Shown here one piece after another: positions 62,158-64,000 of a stretch of DNA of 64,000 nt. The notes beneath the pieces are model-generated. The model had not been told where the DNA came from. It made no database searches and saw only the letters and a list, made by a program, of their open reading frames with translations. The position numbers were made by a program, and so were the translations under genes. Numbering within the stretch: the first letter of the stretch is position 1; every line of letters begins with the position of its first letter. Source of the stretch: DASRFR01 sp035651455 (GTDB taxonomy: Bacteria > Acidobacteriota > Terriglobia > Terriglobales > Acidobacteriaceae); assembly GCA_035651455.1 (NCBI GenBank), contig DASRFR010000054.1, positions 1 through 64,000 of the forward strand. The letters are read 5' to 3'.

Positions 62158-63570
62158 TCAGACAGCCGGCTGTCGCCACCCGCCGCAGGCTTTCTCGACC
62201 GCTGCCGCTACGGCAAGCACCAGCTCCTCGTCCCAAGGCCGCCCTACAACTTGCACCCCGATAGGCAATCCTTCGGCCGATTGTGCTACCGGAACCACCG
62301 CCGCGGGGTTGCCGATCAGGTTGAACCATTCGGTGTAGCTCCAGGCGTCAAGATACTGAACTGTTTGCCCATCGATCTGCCAGGCCCGCTCGCCGTGACA
62401 AAACGCGGGAATGGCCGCCGCCGGGCACAGCAGGATCGGAGTGTCCTGGGTTTCTTGCAGGAACTGGAGGCGAACTTCATCGCGTTGAATCCAGGTGTCG
62501 AGCAGGCTGGCTCCGGTGTGAGGCGGACTTGCGCAAGCCCATGCCAGATATTGGCGGAATACTGGGCTGAGGTCGTCCTCGCGCCCGCGCGTCATCGGAC
62601 CGAGCAACATGCCGCCCGCGGTTCCGAAAAACTTCCACCAGAGCTGGCGGGCGCGTTCGAGGCCTGCGGGAAGAAATGGGACTACCTCCAATCCCGTGCT
62701 CTTCAAGGCTTCTGCAGCACTTCGAACAGCGGCCCGAATTTCTGATCTCACCGGGATGCGCCCGTCGTCCTCGAAGTATCCGATCCGCGTTTTCTCGAGT
62801 CGCCCCGGCTCAATCGGGCGAATGGGAACGGGAGCGGCATTGGGATCGCCATCGTCGGGTCCCGTCATTACCTGGAAAAGCAGCGTAAGGTCTGACACTG
62901 TACGCGCCATGGGGCCGACAACGCCGAGCAGAGCGAACGGCCCCACCGAAACCGGGAAATGGCCGCTGGCGGGAACCCGCCCGGGCGTGGGCTTCAGCCC
63001 GCAAATTCCACTGAAGTGCGCGGGAACGCGAATGGAGCCGCCGCCGTCGCTCCCCACACCTCCTGCGGAGCAGCCGGCAGCAATGGCTGCTGCTTCGCCG
63101 CCGCTCGAGCCGCCGGCGGTGCGGGTCAGATCCCAGGGATTATTGGTGCGGCCGTACAGAAGGTTGTCCGTTTCCCAGGCCATCAGGTATTCCGGCGTGT
63201 TCGTCGTGCCTAAAATAATTGCACCCGCATTGCGCAACCGCGAGACGAGTGGAGCGTCTTGGCTCGCCCTCAGGCCGGCCCGTAAACGGGTGCCCGATTC
63301 ATTCAACATGCCTGCGACTTCGATTGAGCTCTTGATGCTGAGCGGCACGCCGTGAAGGGGGCCACGAACCTTCCCTCGCATGATCGCAGCCTCAGAATCT
63401 CTCGCGGACGCGATTGCGCGATCGGCATCGAGCTCGATAAACGCATTCAGCTTGGGGTTGACTTGCTCGATCCGCAAAAGGTGCGCCTGCATCAGGTCGA
63501 CGGGCGAAAGTTTCTTGTTCCGAATCTGTTCCGCCATAGCTGTAGCGGACAGGAATACAAGCTCGTCCAT
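62158..63570 (-). CDS. Amidase-signature family hydrolase
   Basis: Predicted 470 residues from ATG 63570, behind CCGGAGCG; a GTG at 63609 would add 13 residues. The Ser-cisSer-Lys triad is complete: K80 in PLSIKSSIEVAG, S155 in TAGGSSGGEAAAIAAG, and S179 in GSDGGGSIRVP. Length and lack of a signal peptide fit GatA-like or fatty-acid-amide-type amidases; GatB/GatC are not adjacent, so it is more likely a stand-alone amidase. It ends 106 bases before the cytochrome gene in the same direction, without clear coupling. Confidence 0.9.
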   Translation of the reverse strand: MDELVFLSATAMAEQIRNKKLSPVDLMQAHLLRIEQVNPKLNAFIELDADRAIASARDSEAAIMRGKVRGPLHGVPLSIKSSIEVAGMLNESGTRLRAGLRASQDAPLVSRLRNAGAIILGTTNTPEYLMAWETDNLLYGRTNNPWDLTRTAGGSSGGEAAAIAAGCSAGGVGSDGGGSIRVPAHFSGICGLKPTPGRVPASGHFPVSVGPFALLGVVGPMARTVSDLTLLFQVMTGPDDGDPNAAPVPIRPIEPGRLEKTRIGYFEDDGRIPVRSEIRAAVRSAAEALKSTGLEVVPFLPAGLERARQLWWKFFGTAGGMLLGPMTRGREDDLSPVFRQYLAWACASPPHTGASLLDTWIQRDEVRLQFLQETQDTPILLCPAAAIPAFCHGERAWQIDGQTVQYLDAWSYTEWFNLIGNPAAVVPVAQSAEGLPIGVQVVGRPWDEELVLAVAAAVEKACGGWRQPAV

Positions 63571-63669
63571 TAACAATTGCGCTCCGGAAGAAAAGGGTGA
63601 GTCTAGCACGCCGATTCCGGCGGCAGGCGGAAGACCTCACTAAAGGCGAGAGGTTTATGGCTGGCGAAC

Positions 63670-64000
63670 TCAGGCGCCGACCAGGTGCTCGAGTGCAGCC
63701 TTGTTGCGAATGAGCAATGTCGAGCCGCGAAGCTGGGCAAGGTTCTTATCGCGGAACTCGCCGAGCACCCGCGTGACGGTCTCGCGCGACGTGCCGATCA
63801 GTTGCGCGATTTCTTCGTGGGTGAGCGCGACCTTGATCCGTATTCCGTCTTTCGTCGGCTCGCCGTCCCCCGCCCATTCCAGGAGAAGGCGTGCCAGTTT
63901 CTCTGAAACCGAATGTGACAGGCCGAGCGAACGAATCATCTCGTAGGCACTCTGGCAGTTCTGACTCAAATGCTGTGCGGCATGCAGACAGGCGTCGGCA
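63670..64000 (-). CDS. Crp/Fnr-family regulator, C-terminal part
   Basis: The frame is open through the right window edge, so the gene is cut at its 5' end; 109 residues are visible. The dimerisation helix end (AAQHLSQNCQSAYEMIRSLGLSHSVSEKLARLLLEWAG) leads to the HTH_Crp domain: IKVALTHEEIAQLIGTSRETVTRVLGEFRDKNLAQLRGSTLLIRN, with the RETVTR recognition helix. The nucleotide- or cluster-binding domain is outside. Effector and targets are unknown. Confidence 0.85.
   Translation of the reverse strand, partial: ADACLHAAQHLSQNCQSAYEMIRSLGLSHSVSEKLARLLLEWAGDGEPTKDGIRIKVALTHEEIAQLIGTSRETVTRVLGEFRDKNLAQLRGSTLLIRNKAALEHLVGA

Noticed and set aside
1..64000. CRISPR arrays, prophage or insertion sequences
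   Set aside because: No repeat-spacer arrays, transposases, integrases or terminal inverted repeats were seen.

Overview
The window looks like chromosomal DNA of a soil bacterium of the Acidobacteriota (Terriglobia/Koribacter-like). This rests on gene content and was not tested by a search: a soluble Ser/Thr kinase fused to TolB-like and TPR regions, BlaI plus M56 pairs, DUF2911 and DUF4097 exported proteins, MacB-like permeases, three ASPIC/UnbV (CRTAC1) propeller proteins and a multihaem cytochrome with TPRs. Genes are dense and moderately GC-rich. I see no rRNA, complete tRNA, CRISPR array, transposase or integrase.

Layout. 1-5.4 kb: the 3' end of a redoxin-like gene, the Ser/Thr kinase, then two unrecognised genes that are each broken by single-base losses in homopolymer runs. 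5.45-9.1 kb: a BlaI-family repressor and M56 membrane peptidase, followed by a DinB-like gene and an alpha/beta-hydrolase-like gene. Matching CTACGT-n-TGTAG sites lie before both gene pairs, so they probably form one regulon. 9.2-21 kb: unlinked metabolic and exported genes (membrane protein, nitrilase-superfamily enzyme, lipoprotein, AcpA/PLC-type phosphoesterase, M13 peptidase, TetR regulator with divergent membrane protein, aminotransferase, D-aminoacylase-like amidohydrolase).

21-26 kb: a leftward run (TPR/winged-helix regulator, beta-propeller protein, MmcQ/YjbR, DUF4256) divergent from two DUF899 thioredoxin-fold genes with a tiny cysteine-containing gene between them. 26-37 kb: a DppB/DppC-type permease pair without ATPases or binding protein, a CorC/CNNM protein, a MacA-like adaptor, a DUF4097 beta-solenoid protein, a MidA-like methyltransferase, two MacB-like permeases and a duplicated FN3 protein. 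37-49 kb: DUF2911-TPR protein, 3-hydroxyacyl-CoA dehydrogenase, HAD phosphatase with a hemerythrin-domain protein, MalQ, a PpiD/SurA-like foldase, a GH2 exo-beta-glucosaminidase-like enzyme behind a palindromic operator candidate, and an APC permease.

49-64 kb: a CRTAC1 protein; a selenium-binding protein/methanethiol oxidase translationally coupled to a polytopic membrane protein; then a leftward operon of a membrane-anchored five-CXXCH cytochrome with TPRs and two seven-repeat CRTAC1 proteins, one with a C-terminal extension of about 430 residues that I do not recognise. An amidase and the C-terminal part of a Crp/Fnr regulator close the window.

The strongest leads are the BlaI regulon architecture, the cytochrome/CRTAC1 operon with its unassigned C-terminal domain, the selenium-binding protein with its coupled membrane partner, and the clustered homopolymer frameshifts at 3.4-5.4 kb.
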